DNA of 64,000 nt, from positions 1-64,000 of the forward strand of contig NZ_JAKIJS010000003.1 of assembly GCF_021608225.1 (NCBI RefSeq). The letters are read 5' to 3'. The notes below the pieces were generated by a model, which saw only the letters and a program-made list of their open reading frames with translations, was not told the DNA's origin and searched no databases. The stretch's first letter is position 1. The number at the start of each line of letters is the position of its first letter. This document shows positions 23,778 to 32,308 of this stretch, piece after piece. This DNA comes from Pseudalkalibacillus berkeleyi (GTDB lineage: Bacteria; Bacillota; Bacilli; Bacillales; Fictibacillaceae). Both the position numbers and the translations under genes were made by a program.

Positions 23778-24305
23778 CTATAGGTTTCCTCTATTTTTTG
23801 TCTTAAAACACTCCTCACTATGATCTGGCTGGATATATCCTGCTGCCATAAGGAAACTTTCGGCTGTTGTGAGTCCGACGTGTTTGAATGTTTTCTTTAT
23901 TTCTTTTTGTTTTTCTAATGTTTCTTTAGGTAACGAATCAAAATAGTTTTTAAGACTTCCATGATCTTTAATCAACTCTAGTGCTATGTTTGCATTATGA
24001 ATCGTCGCTTCTATTTTCCGTCTATGTCGAACAATTCCTTTGTTTTGCAACAATTCCTCAATCTTCTCTTCTTTATATTCACTCACCTTATGAATCTCAA
24101 ATCCATCAAATGCTGTACGGAAGTTTTCCCTTTTATGAAGAATCGTTTTCCAGCTTAGTCCTGCTTGGAAGATTTCGAGTGTCAATGCCTCAAACAGATC
24201 GTTATCATCATCCAATGGCTGCCCCCATTCGTGATCATGATAATCCATAAGCATTGGATCATCCTCACACCAGTTACATCTTCTTCGTTTTTTCGTCGTT
24301 TCCAT
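23778..24305 (-). CDS. tag: DNA-3-methyladenine glycosylase I
   Basis: A 175-residue base-excision repair enzyme that removes 3-methyladenine. The zinc-snap ligands are visible: Cys in RCNWC and His in HDHEWG near the N terminus, and HSEEC near the C terminus. The ATG at 24305 follows GAGGGGG by seven bases. It is convergent with the repeat-peptide gene and only 24 bp from it. Confidence 0.93.
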   Translation of the reverse strand: METTKKRRRCNWCEDDPMLMDYHDHEWGQPLDDDNDLFEALTLEIFQAGLSWKTILHKRENFRTAFDGFEIHKVSEYKEEKIEELLQNKGIVRHRRKIEATIHNANIALELIKDHGSLKNYFDSLPKETLEKQKEIKKTFKHVGLTTAESFLMAAGYIQPDHSEECFKTKNRGNL

Positions 24306-24401
24306 ATACAATCCCCCTCTACCATCAATCAGTTATATAATGGATAATAAGCACGTTTAACTATTACTTTACTTGTTTTAATCAATTAATTCCATCATTC
24401 A

Positions 24402-24428
24402 TGAAACGTATTTGAAATGGGCTACGTC
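24402..24428 (+). promoter_or_regulatory. ECF sigma-type autoregulatory promoter
   Basis: TGAAAC (24402-24407) and CGTC (24425-24428) are 17 bp apart, a match to the ECF consensus TGAAAC-N16/17-CGTC of Bacillus SigW/SigM/SigX-type factors. It lies 35 bp before the ECF sigma gene, implying autoregulation. Confidence 0.75.
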
Positions 24429-24462
24429 TGATTATTAAAGGACGCTAAAGGAGGTTACCAGG

Positions 24463-25053
24463 TTGGAGGAATATCAGCCGCGGCAACGGTCGAATATCCA
24501 GTTGGATAAGATCATCGGTCGTTACCCGAAAGAAGAAGTCATTGAACATATGATGGACCAATACGGGGAGAAACTGACTCGCCTTGCCTACACTTATGTA
24601 AAGGACTGGGGAAGAGCTGAGGATATCGTTCAGGAAGTCTTTGTTACTTGCTATACGAAATTAGATACTTTCCGGGGTGAATCTTCTGTAAAGACTTGGA
24701 TTTACCGGATTACGATTAACCGTTGTCATGATTATCATAGAACCTGGTCTTTCCGTAATCTACAATTTACAGATAAAATCTCTCGATGGATGAAGGGAGA
24801 TTTAAAAACACCCGAGAGTGATCTGTTGGCAAAGGATGAGAAACAGGTACTCGCCAATCAAGTGCTCTCATTGCCAATAAAATATCGAGAAATGCTACTG
24901 CTCTATTATTTTGAAGAGCTTTCCGTACAAGAAATTAGCTTAATGCTTCTTATAAATGAATCGACTATAAAAACCCGCTTACATCGTGGCAGACAACTAT
25001 TAAAAGAAGTCATCACATCAGAAAGGAGCATGGATGATGGAAGATCAACTTAA
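24463..25053 (+). CDS. ECF RNA polymerase sigma factor
   Basis: A 196-residue ECF sigma factor with region 2 (LTRLAYTYVKDWGRAEDIVQ, FRGESSVKTWIYRITINRCHDY) and region 4 (LPIKYREMLLLYYFEELSVQ, STIKTRLHRGRQLL). The start is a TTG with AAAGGAGG eight bases upstream. It overlaps the anti-sigma gene by 20 bp. The autoregulatory-looking promoter suggests a cell-envelope stress sigma; which B. subtilis ECF it corresponds to is not clear. Confidence 0.93.
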   Translation: MEEYQPRQRSNIQLDKIIGRYPKEEVIEHMMDQYGEKLTRLAYTYVKDWGRAEDIVQEVFVTCYTKLDTFRGESSVKTWIYRITINRCHDYHRTWSFRNLQFTDKISRWMKGDLKTPESDLLAKDEKQVLANQVLSLPIKYREMLLLYYFEELSVQEISLMLLINESTIKTRLHRGRQLLKEVITSERSMDDGRST

Positions 25054-25882
25054 AGATTTAAACAAAACACTTAATACGATGATGTCAAATGAAAGTAGAT
25101 TTACAGATAAGCAACGAAAACAAATAAGAGATAAGATTGCAAAAAAACGTACAGGTAGGTTTTCATTCCTACGTACGAACTGGAAACCAATCATGAGTAC
25201 AGCCGTCAGCCTTGTCCTCCTTCTTGCCATCGTGCAAATCGCATTTGATAACATGCCTGCAGATCATGCTAGCAATTCACCTGACCAAGGCGAATCGTCC
25301 GCACAGTTAGCAACGAGTGAAAGCTTAAATGACCAAGATCAAAATGGTCCTAGCTCTGATAAGGCTTTAACCGCACAGGAAAGTAAACTACCGAAGGCCG
25401 GTTCAGAAAAACTTTCTCCTCCAGCAAATGAAGATATTGAGAAGACAACGATTCACGAACCTATATTACCGTTGCCAGACAAACTAGTAGCGGTTTATGA
25501 AACGCTCAAAGCGGAACAGGACCAAAAGGTATTAAAGGACCTTAGCGCTTTTCAAGTCATGCAAATTTATTTTTACGCCTCTCAAAATGAAGACCACGAG
25601 ACACAATATCATATGTTTTATCAAGATCCAGCTGGAGTAATGCCATCAAAACAATTTTATTTTGATGGAGTAGATACGCCAGAAGCTAAAGCGGGGACTG
25701 AAAAATTCCTTAAAGAATTGAAGAAGGTTAAAGAAGTAGATGTAACCTATCAAATAGACGAATTTGGATCCTCCTATGCATATATTACATGGGGCGGTAC
25801 AGGAGAAAATCAGAAATTCTTCCGACTTATTCGTGATCAACAAAAAGACGTTTGGACAGTTACACTCGTGCCGATGCAGTAA
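25034..25882 (+). CDS. Membrane anti-sigma factor
   Basis: A 282-residue partner of the ECF sigma. Residues 1-48 are a charged cytoplasmic anti-sigma region, 52-72 a transmembrane helix (STAVSLVLLLAIVQIAF), followed by a low-complexity Ser/Asp/Gln linker and an extracellular domain at about 140-282 with no motif I recognise. Position after the sigma gene and topology make the role likely; the first ATG and the next codon are both possible starts behind AGGAG. Confidence 0.8.
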   Translation: MMEDQLKDLNKTLNTMMSNESRFTDKQRKQIRDKIAKKRTGRFSFLRTNWKPIMSTAVSLVLLLAIVQIAFDNMPADHASNSPDQGESSAQLATSESLNDQDQNGPSSDKALTAQESKLPKAGSEKLSPPANEDIEKTTIHEPILPLPDKLVAVYETLKAEQDQKVLKDLSAFQVMQIYFYASQNEDHETQYHMFYQDPAGVMPSKQFYFDGVDTPEAKAGTEKFLKELKKVKEVDVTYQIDEFGSSYAYITWGGTGENQKFFRLIRDQQKDVWTVTLVPMQ

Positions 25883-25910
25883 TAATTAAAGTTTATTGAA
25901 AATCATGAAA

Positions 25911-25954
25911 TTAGCGCTCACCCTCTCTTAAAGGTGAGCGCTAAACCTTTTTGC
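25911..25954 (+). terminator. Terminator of the ECF sigma operon
   Basis: A perfect 12-bp stem, TTAGCGCTCACC with GGTGAGCGCTAA, is followed by ACCTTTTT. Confidence 0.85.
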
Positions 25955-26019
25955 GAGTACTGAAATAAGCCCGCTCTCTTTTTCAGGATAAGCAAGGACC
26001 TCTCTCTGAGTCCTTTTAC

Positions 26020-26433
26020 TTAAGGGGCAACAATTTCTACTTTTATTCTATCCGGGTCTTCAAAATAGACGGCGTAATAGTTCATCCCTCCAGCGTACGG
26101 GTGTCGATCTTCGTAAAGTATATTCGTCCCCTTCGCTTTCAGATCTTTTGTCAGCTCGTCTACATGCTCTCGGCTTTCTGCATAAAATGCTAAATGGTTT
26201 AAACCTACTCGACATCGATGGTAAGGAACATCTAAATATTTTTGTTCAGTTTGAACGAATACGAGATAAGAATCGTTTAGTTTGTAGCTTATGCCCTGCT
26301 CCCATTTCTGGAATTCAGAATATCCAAGCTCTGTAAGGAGCCATCCCCAAAAATCCACTGATCGTTCTAAATCTGAAACATATAACTCAATATGATGAAT
26401 GCATCCCCTCTTCTTCTTGCTCAATCCTCTCAC
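26020..26433 (-). CDS. VOC family (glyoxalase-like) protein
   Basis: A 137-residue vicinal-oxygen-chelate protein. Metal-ligand positions are visible in IHHIELYVSDLERSVDFWGW (His14), in the LNHLAFYAES strand and in the C-terminal Glu of RIKVEIVAP. GTG at 26433 or TTG at 26424 may start it, the latter better placed behind AGGTGA. It follows argS after five bases and may be cotranscribed. The substrate is unknown. Confidence 0.85.
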   Translation of the reverse strand: MRGLSKKKRGCIHHIELYVSDLERSVDFWGWLLTELGYSEFQKWEQGISYKLNDSYLVFVQTEQKYLDVPYHRCRVGLNHLAFYAESREHVDELTKDLKAKGTNILYEDRHPYAGGMNYYAVYFEDPDRIKVEIVAP

Positions 26434-26438
26434 CTACT

Positions 26439-28136
26439 TTACATTTTCTCTGGAGCCTTTATACCAAGCAATCTAAGTCCTTCTTTTAAGACGACCGTTA
26501 CCGATTTAACGAGATGAAGTCTGGCTTGTTGTTCCTCATCAGTGCCAGATAATATGCGGACTTTTCCGTAATACTGATTGAAGTAACGTGCTAATACAAT
26601 TAAATAACGAGAAAGAATAGAGGGCTCATATTCATGAAATGCGCGCTCTACTATGCTCGGAAAATGTTCTAGCGTTAAAATAAGATCCCATAAGTACGCT
26701 TCATCTATATTATATGGTGGATTTGTTTCTTTCATTTCTCCCCAAGAGCCTTTCGTTAATAACGTACAAGCTCTTGCATAGGTATATTGAATATAAGGAC
26801 CTGTTTCCCCTTCAAATCGAAGCATTTGTTCAATGTCAAACTCCACGTCATTTAGACGAGATTGTTTCAAATCATTGAAAATGACTGCACCTACACCGAT
26901 TATTTCTGCTACTTGCTCTTTTGCTTTAAGCGTCGGGTTCTTCTCTTCAATATTCCGTTTTGCTTGTTCAATCGTCTGCTTTAATACTTCTTCAAGTAGT
27001 ACCGTCTTTCCTTTACGCGTAGACATCTTCTTCCCATCTTGTAGGATCATCCCGAAAGGAATGTGTTTCATGTCCTCTGCCCAATCGTAACCTAGCTTGA
27101 GCAATACTTTCTTCACTTGTTGGAAATGAAGGGACTGTTCATGACCGACCACATATAATGATTCTGCAAAATGATATGTGCTCTTTCGATACTTAGCTGC
27201 TGCCAAATCCCGCGTTGCATATAAGGAAGCGCCATCTTTCTTTTGAATTAATGCAGGCGGCATATCGAATTCCTCTAAATCAACGACCATCGCCCCATCA
27301 GATTCAACTAACAGCTTTTTCTCGTTGAGCTCATCTACAATGGCTTGCATTTTATCATTGTAAAAAGATTCTCCAGGATACGCGTCAAAAGATACATCCA
27401 AGAGTTCATAAATTTTTTCAAATTCCTTTAAGGATTCCTCTCTGAACCATTTCCATAAAGCTGTTGCGTTGGAATCTCCGCCTTCAAGCTTTTTGAACCA
27501 AGCTCTACCTTCGTCATCTAGGCTAGGGTCTTCCTTCGCTTTTTCATGAAATAAGACATATAGTGCATTCAATTCTTTAATCGGGCTCTTTCTTACGGCG
27601 TGTTCATTTCCCCATTTTTCATAAGCGGTCATTAGTTTGCCAAATTGTGTGCCCCAGTCACCTAGGTGATTGATGCGTATTGGTTTATAGCCATTCTTTT
27701 CTGCTAGGTTCGCGACCGCATTTCCGATCACTGTAGATCGTAAATGTCCCATTGAAAACGGTTTGGCGATATTCGGTGAAGATAAATCGATTGGTATCTG
27801 GTGACCGCTCGCTTTCACACTTCCGTATTGCTCGCCATCAACCAATATTTCGCTGATGACTTGCTCTGTCAGTTTTCTCTTCGGTAAAAACAAATTCAAA
27901 TAAGGTCCCGTAGCCTCTACTCGGTCAAATACGTCCGAACTTGAAAGCTTTCCCTCTAGCTCTTTTGCAATTTGTACAGGTGATTGTTTCAAATGCTTTG
28001 CCAGTATGAAGCAAGGAAAAGCGAGATCACCCATTTCTCGATTTGGAGGGACCTCTAAGGATTTTTTCAAATCTTCTTCTGACAAAGAATCTATAATGAT
28101 ACTTAATTGATGCGCTGTATAATCTTTAATCGACAT
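26439..28136 (-). CDS. argS: Arginyl-tRNA synthetase
   Basis: A 565-residue class I synthetase of normal length. The HIGH-type signature appears as SPNIAKPFSMGHLRSTVIGN (about 119-138), the KMSKS-like element as KKMSTRKGK (about 371-379), and the C-terminal DALR anticodon-binding domain starts near 450 (YIQYTYARACTLL). AAGGAG precedes the ATG. The leader carries a T-box, so expression should rise when uncharged tRNA-Arg accumulates. Confidence 0.98.
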   Translation of the reverse strand: MSIKDYTAHQLSIIIDSLSEEDLKKSLEVPPNREMGDLAFPCFILAKHLKQSPVQIAKELEGKLSSSDVFDRVEATGPYLNLFLPKRKLTEQVISEILVDGEQYGSVKASGHQIPIDLSSPNIAKPFSMGHLRSTVIGNAVANLAEKNGYKPIRINHLGDWGTQFGKLMTAYEKWGNEHAVRKSPIKELNALYVLFHEKAKEDPSLDDEGRAWFKKLEGGDSNATALWKWFREESLKEFEKIYELLDVSFDAYPGESFYNDKMQAIVDELNEKKLLVESDGAMVVDLEEFDMPPALIQKKDGASLYATRDLAAAKYRKSTYHFAESLYVVGHEQSLHFQQVKKVLLKLGYDWAEDMKHIPFGMILQDGKKMSTRKGKTVLLEEVLKQTIEQAKRNIEEKNPTLKAKEQVAEIIGVGAVIFNDLKQSRLNDVEFDIEQMLRFEGETGPYIQYTYARACTLLTKGSWGEMKETNPPYNIDEAYLWDLILTLEHFPSIVERAFHEYEPSILSRYLIVLARYFNQYYGKVRILSGTDEEQQARLHLVKSVTVVLKEGLRLLGIKAPEKM

Positions 28137-28159
28137 CCGTTTTCACTCCTTTTTTGTGT

Positions 28160-28410
28160 ATAAAAAAACGCCTCTCAATAAATTGAGAGACGAGTTATGC
28201 CCGCGGTACCACTCTAATTATCCAAAATTAAATTTGGATCCACTTAACCCATTAACGCTGGGAACGGCTTAATCTACTTGTTTTCAAATAAGCATCTCAG
28301 AGGTGCGGTTCAATTTCAGCTCATACTGGACTTCCACCAACTCCAGCTCGCTAGCATGTGCCCTGAAATTTACTCTCCTCATCATCAAATGTAATTGGTA
28401 ATTTTTAATC
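28160..28410 (-). promoter_or_regulatory. T-box riboswitch (arginine) upstream of argS
   Basis: Read on the minus strand: a Stem I with AGTA and AGCGAG elements, the T-box antiterminator sequence AGAGTGGTACCGCGGGC (about 28199-28215), and a terminator hairpin CTCTCAATTTATTGAGAG followed by GCGTTTTTTT (28166-28190). The 3' side of the specifier region reads GAACCGCACCTC; the codon CGC is the likely specifier, matching tRNA-Arg(ACG). An ORF crossing this region at 28284-28556 is not considered coding. Confidence 0.93.
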
Positions 28411-28439
28411 ATTATAGTTAGATTTTGTGTACTTGGCAA
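28411..28439 (-). promoter_or_regulatory. SigA promoter of argS
   Basis: TTGCCA (28434-28439) and a perfect TATAAT (28411-28416) are separated by 17 bp on the minus strand, directly upstream of the T-box leader. Confidence 0.85.
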
Positions 28440-28623
28440 TAGCAAAGGGTAAAGAAATAGGAAAGTAGCACGAATACTTTTGTTATGACACTTTTCCATA
28501 TACAGGAATTTTGCTATGATAATGAATAGTCTACTTGAATACAAATAAGAATTCATGGAACTTTCTTCGTTCCTAATCGTCTATAAAATGAATGTATGTC
28601 TTTAGCAATTCGGAGGTTTTCTC

Positions 28624-30468
28624 ATGAAAGAGCGTTGGATCAGGAACAGCTTGGTGATCACTGCAACAATATTGTGGATCAAAACCTACGTCGTTTATAA
28701 ATTAAGCTTTAATTTGCCTACAAGTAACTGGATACAGGAATTGATTCTTATCATCAATCCTTTAAGTTCCGTTATCTTCACAATGGCACTCGTTTTCCTA
28801 TTCCCCAAAAAGCTCCAAAAACGTATGACTTGGATTTTGGCCCTAATCTTCTCAATCGTCCTTTATTCCAATACGTTGTATTACAGATTTTTCAATGATT
28901 TCATTACTGTACCTGTATTATTTCAGACAAACAATGTTGGCGACATCGGCAATAGTCTAGTCGCACAAACCTATTGGTATGACATTTTCTTCTTTCTGGA
29001 TATTATTGTCATTTCCTATTTCGTTAAACGAGGAACCTTGAAACCGTCGTCGTTTACGAACAAAAGCTTTATGAAGCTTGCGATCATTGCCACCCTTTTT
29101 CTAGCAATCAATCTAGGTCTAGCCGAGTCCGAAAGACCACAACTGCTTACTCGGACGTTTGACCGAGAACTACTCGTGAAAAATCTCGGAACTTATAACT
29201 ATCACGTCTACGATCTCTTGTTGCAATCCAAAACAAAGGCTCAAAAAGCACTGGCCAACAACTCTGACGTAGAAGAAATTATAGAATATACGAAAAATAA
29301 AGATGTACCAGTCAATGACGAATTGTACGGAATTGCTGAAGGAAAGAACATTATATTGATCTCAATGGAATCAACACAACAATTCGTAATTGGAAAAGAG
29401 GTTCGCGGGAAAGAGATTACACCTTTCTTGAATGATTTCATAAAGGACAGCTATTATTTCGATAATTTTTATCATCAAACTGGACAAGGGAAGACCTCTG
29501 ATTCTGAATTCCTACTCGATAATTCATTATATCCATTACCGAGGGGCGCTGTATTCCAAACACATCCGTTGAATGAATACTTCGCTACTCCTGAAATTCT
29601 GAAAAAACAGGGATATCACAGCGCGGTCTTTCATGGAAACAATAAGAGTTTCTGGAACCGGGACATTATGTATAATACGATGGGCTATGATGAATATATT
29701 TCTCAAGAGTATTACACAATCAATGAAAACAACCAAATCAATTATGGATTAAAGGATCGACCTTTCTTTAAGCAATCCATGGATTATTTAAGTGAAATGT
29801 CGCAACCATTTTATTCGAGATTTATTACATTAACGAACCACCATCCCTACAAGTATGATGAGAGCGACCAATTGGTCCCAACATTCGAGACAAATGATCC
29901 CATTGTCGATCGGTATCCTGTAACCGTAAGCTATACGGATAAAGCGATAAAAGAATTTATTGGTCAGCTGAAAGCTAACGGATTGTATGAGAATTCGGTG
30001 ATCATCATTTATGGAGATCATTATGGCATTTCTGAGCGACATAATGACGCACTTGCTCAAGTATTAAATAAAGAAGAAATTACGCCTTACGATAATGTCC
30101 AGTTGCAACGAGTGCCACTTATCATTCATATACCAGGTCAAAAAGGGAAAACCATTTCAAAGGTTTCTGGTCAAATCGACTTAAAGCCGACAATCTTGAA
30201 TTTACTTGGTATCGGACAACAAGGTATTCAATTTGGAACTGACCTCTTTTCAGAGCAGCATAAGAACGTTGCAATATTCAGAGATAGAAGTGTTGTCACT
30301 GACGCTTACGTCTACACGAAAGATACGTGCTATGACCGAGCATCTGGTGCAGAGGTGAATCCCGAATCCTGTACCGAAGCTCAGCAACACTTACAAGAAC
30401 TCGAACTCTCAGACAGTTTGATATACGGTGATTTATTACGATTCTTAAATATGGCAAGAAATAACTAA
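28624..30468 (+). CDS. Lipoteichoic acid synthase family protein
   Basis: A 614-residue LtaS-type membrane enzyme with five N-terminal helices (about 8-165) and an extracellular alkaline-phosphatase-fold domain. The catalytic threonine is Thr291 in GQGKTSDSE, metal ligands include Glu249 in SMESTQQF and the IIYGDHYG motif. It would polymerise or prime glycerol phosphate from phosphatidylglycerol. Bacillus genomes carry several paralogues (LtaS, YfnI, YqgS, YvgJ); which one this equals is not resolved. GGAGG lies seven bases before the ATG. Confidence 0.93.
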   Translation: MKERWIRNSLVITATILWIKTYVVYKLSFNLPTSNWIQELILIINPLSSVIFTMALVFLFPKKLQKRMTWILALIFSIVLYSNTLYYRFFNDFITVPVLFQTNNVGDIGNSLVAQTYWYDIFFFLDIIVISYFVKRGTLKPSSFTNKSFMKLAIIATLFLAINLGLAESERPQLLTRTFDRELLVKNLGTYNYHVYDLLLQSKTKAQKALANNSDVEEIIEYTKNKDVPVNDELYGIAEGKNIILISMESTQQFVIGKEVRGKEITPFLNDFIKDSYYFDNFYHQTGQGKTSDSEFLLDNSLYPLPRGAVFQTHPLNEYFATPEILKKQGYHSAVFHGNNKSFWNRDIMYNTMGYDEYISQEYYTINENNQINYGLKDRPFFKQSMDYLSEMSQPFYSRFITLTNHHPYKYDESDQLVPTFETNDPIVDRYPVTVSYTDKAIKEFIGQLKANGLYENSVIIIYGDHYGISERHNDALAQVLNKEEITPYDNVQLQRVPLIIHIPGQKGKTISKVSGQIDLKPTILNLLGIGQQGIQFGTDLFSEQHKNVAIFRDRSVVTDAYVYTKDTCYDRASGAEVNPESCTEAQQHLQELELSDSLIYGDLLRFLNMARNN

Positions 30469-30475
30469 CATCCAT

Positions 30476-30516
30476 ACAAAAAAGACCTTCATCTGCTCAG
30501 GAGAAGGTCTTTTTCA
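30476..30516. terminator. Bidirectional terminator after the LTA synthase gene
   Basis: AAAGACCTTC (30481-30490) pairs with GAAGGTCTTT (30503-30512), flanked by A and T runs. Confidence 0.85.
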
Positions 30517-30568
30517 TGTTTATTTGTATGCTTTTTACGATATTTCTTCGCAAAAAAGCAATATAGTC

Positions 30569-30588
30569 GATTTTTGTGTACAAAAATC
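30569..30588. repeat. Near-perfect 20-bp inverted repeat
   Basis: GATTTTTGT and ACAAAAATC are 9-bp perfect arms around GT, in the gap between two convergent genes. It may be a further hairpin or a protein site; no T-run follows. Confidence 0.5.
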
Positions 30589-30624
30589 ATCATCACTATG
30601 TTTGAAAGCTTGTGTTTGATGCAG

Positions 30625-30676
30625 TTATCTAGAAAAAATGATTTTTATCTAGAAAAACGAAATTTTATCTAGAAAA
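30625..30676. repeat. 20-bp periodic array of TTATCTAGAAAA (three copies)
   Basis: The 12-mer TTATCTAGAAAA starts at 30625, 30645 and 30665, an exact 20-bp period, just beyond the 3' end of the glutamate dehydrogenase gene and between convergent genes. Confidence 0.85.
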
Positions 30677-30684
30677 TAGCATGA

Positions 30685-32070
30685 TTAGCAGTCAATTGGC
30701 ATCTCCCAGTTTTTAATCCATCCTCTTGCGATCATCGCTTTGGCTAATCTCCCTACACCAACAAGGTATGCGGCTTCACGCATTTTCACCTTTTTGGCGT
30801 CACGCATATCATAAACGGCTTTAAATGCATCTACCATTTTTTCTTCGAGCTTTTCGGCCACTTCTTTTTCTTTCCATGAGTAGTGCATCGCATTTTGTAC
30901 CCATTCGAAATAGGACACGGTTACACCACCTGCATTACATAAAATATCTGGGATCACAAAGACGCCGTTGTCCTCCAGTAGTTTGTTACCTTGTGGTGTA
31001 GTCGGTCCATTAGCAGCCTCCGCAACAATTTTCGCTTTAATTTGGTTCGCGTTATCTCCTGTAATCTGATTCTCTAATGCTGCAGGTATGAGAATATCAC
31101 ATTCCAATGAGAATAAATCGTCATTCGATAGATCTTCACTACCCGGAAATCCTTTGACTGTCTTGGTTTCCTTGGCATACTCAATTAAGCTCGCAATATC
31201 CAACCCGTTTTCATTGTATACGCCGCCCTTCGCATCAGTGATCCCGATTACCTTCACGCCACTTTCCTCTAAGTATTTGGCTGCATTCGATCCAACGTTT
31301 CCGAAGCCTTGGATGACAGCTGTCATTTTGTTGAGATCATAATCCAATCGTTTAGCAGCTTCACGAATGGTAATGACTACCCCTCGTCCAGTCGCTTCGA
31401 CTCTTCCTTCTGAACCACCAATAATTAACGGCTTGCCAGTGATAAAACCAGGAACATTATGTCCTCTCAGTCGGTCGAACTCATCGAGCATCCAGCCCAT
31501 GATTTTTGGATTCGTATTCACATCTGGTGCAGGTATGTCCTTTTCGGGCCCCATGATCGGCTCTAACTCACGAATGAACCCACGACTAAGCTCTTCAATT
31601 TCCCGTTCTGAAAGCTCTTCTGGATTAACGATAATACCGCCTTTTCCTCCACCAAATGGTATCCCGACAATTGCGGTTTTAAGTGACATCCACATAGAAA
31701 GGGCGATGACTTCATCTTCATTTACACCTGGATGAAAACGAACCCCACCTTTCGTCGGTCCAAGTATATCGGTATGTTGCGCACGAATACCTGTATAATT
31801 CACAACGTCTCCATTATCTCTCCGAACAGGAATGGAAACTTTCATGACTCGTTTCGGCTTTTTCAAAATATCATACACACCTTCTTGAAGCTCTAATGTC
31901 TCGGTTGCTCTCTCAATGAGACGTTGTGCAATATGATACGGATTCGTTATTTCATCCCCATCCTTCTCTTCTTTAGCTGGCATTTCGGACTTCACATCTC
32001 CAGCCAATTCTTTTTTGAATTCATCATCAATCATCTCTCTTAAAATCTGAATGTCTTTATCATTCGTCAT
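30685..32070 (-). CDS. gudB: Glutamate dehydrogenase (GudB/RocG type)
   Basis: A 461-residue NAD-type glutamate dehydrogenase that interconverts glutamate and 2-oxoglutarate plus ammonia. The substrate site GGGKGGI and the catalytic lysine region of GPTKGGVRFHPGV are present, as is the dinucleotide motif GFGNVGS. The N terminus has about 35 extra acidic residues compared with typical 425-residue GudB proteins. The ATG at 32070 follows GGGAGG by eight bases. Whether it is the gudB or rocG orthologue is not settled. Confidence 0.9.
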   Translation of the reverse strand: MTNDKDIQILREMIDDEFKKELAGDVKSEMPAKEEKDGDEITNPYHIAQRLIERATETLELQEGVYDILKKPKRVMKVSIPVRRDNGDVVNYTGIRAQHTDILGPTKGGVRFHPGVNEDEVIALSMWMSLKTAIVGIPFGGGKGGIIVNPEELSEREIEELSRGFIRELEPIMGPEKDIPAPDVNTNPKIMGWMLDEFDRLRGHNVPGFITGKPLIIGGSEGRVEATGRGVVITIREAAKRLDYDLNKMTAVIQGFGNVGSNAAKYLEESGVKVIGITDAKGGVYNENGLDIASLIEYAKETKTVKGFPGSEDLSNDDLFSLECDILIPAALENQITGDNANQIKAKIVAEAANGPTTPQGNKLLEDNGVFVIPDILCNAGGVTVSYFEWVQNAMHYSWKEKEVAEKLEEKMVDAFKAVYDMRDAKKVKMREAAYLVGVGRLAKAMIARGWIKNWEMPIDC

Positions 32071-32209
32071 ATGACAACCTCCCTTAAACAATACCTAATC
32101 TCTATGTTTCCGAGTACGGCTTTGCCCAAACTTCAATTCGCACTTTGATGTGTAGTATGTCCATGGATGGTTATTTTCACTTATGTATGTACAACTCACA
32201 AATCCCTAT

Positions 32210-32237
32210 TAAACAATTACGGTCAAGATGTCGATAT
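32210..32237 (+). promoter_or_regulatory. SigD-type promoter of motAB
   Basis: TAAA (32210-32213) and GTCGATAT (32230-32237) are 16 bp apart, close to the SigD consensus TAAA-N15-GCCGATAT, about 70 bp before motA. This is the regulation expected for motility genes. Confidence 0.75.
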
Positions 32238-32308
32238 GAGTAGTAACGAAAGATTATGATCGAACTTCAAGGATCAACAGAATGTTTATAGTGAGGATGA
32301 CATTTTTT

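Noticed and set aside
23322-23823. Long antisense and shifted-frame ORFs over the 45-bp repeats
   Set aside because: A tandem repeat whose unit is a multiple of three keeps several frames open; only the frame with signal peptide, ribosome binding site and position after the regulator is credible.
28284-28556. 90-codon minus-strand ORF upstream of argS
   Set aside because: It lies inside and upstream of the T-box leader RNA and its promoter; the sequence is explained by RNA structure.
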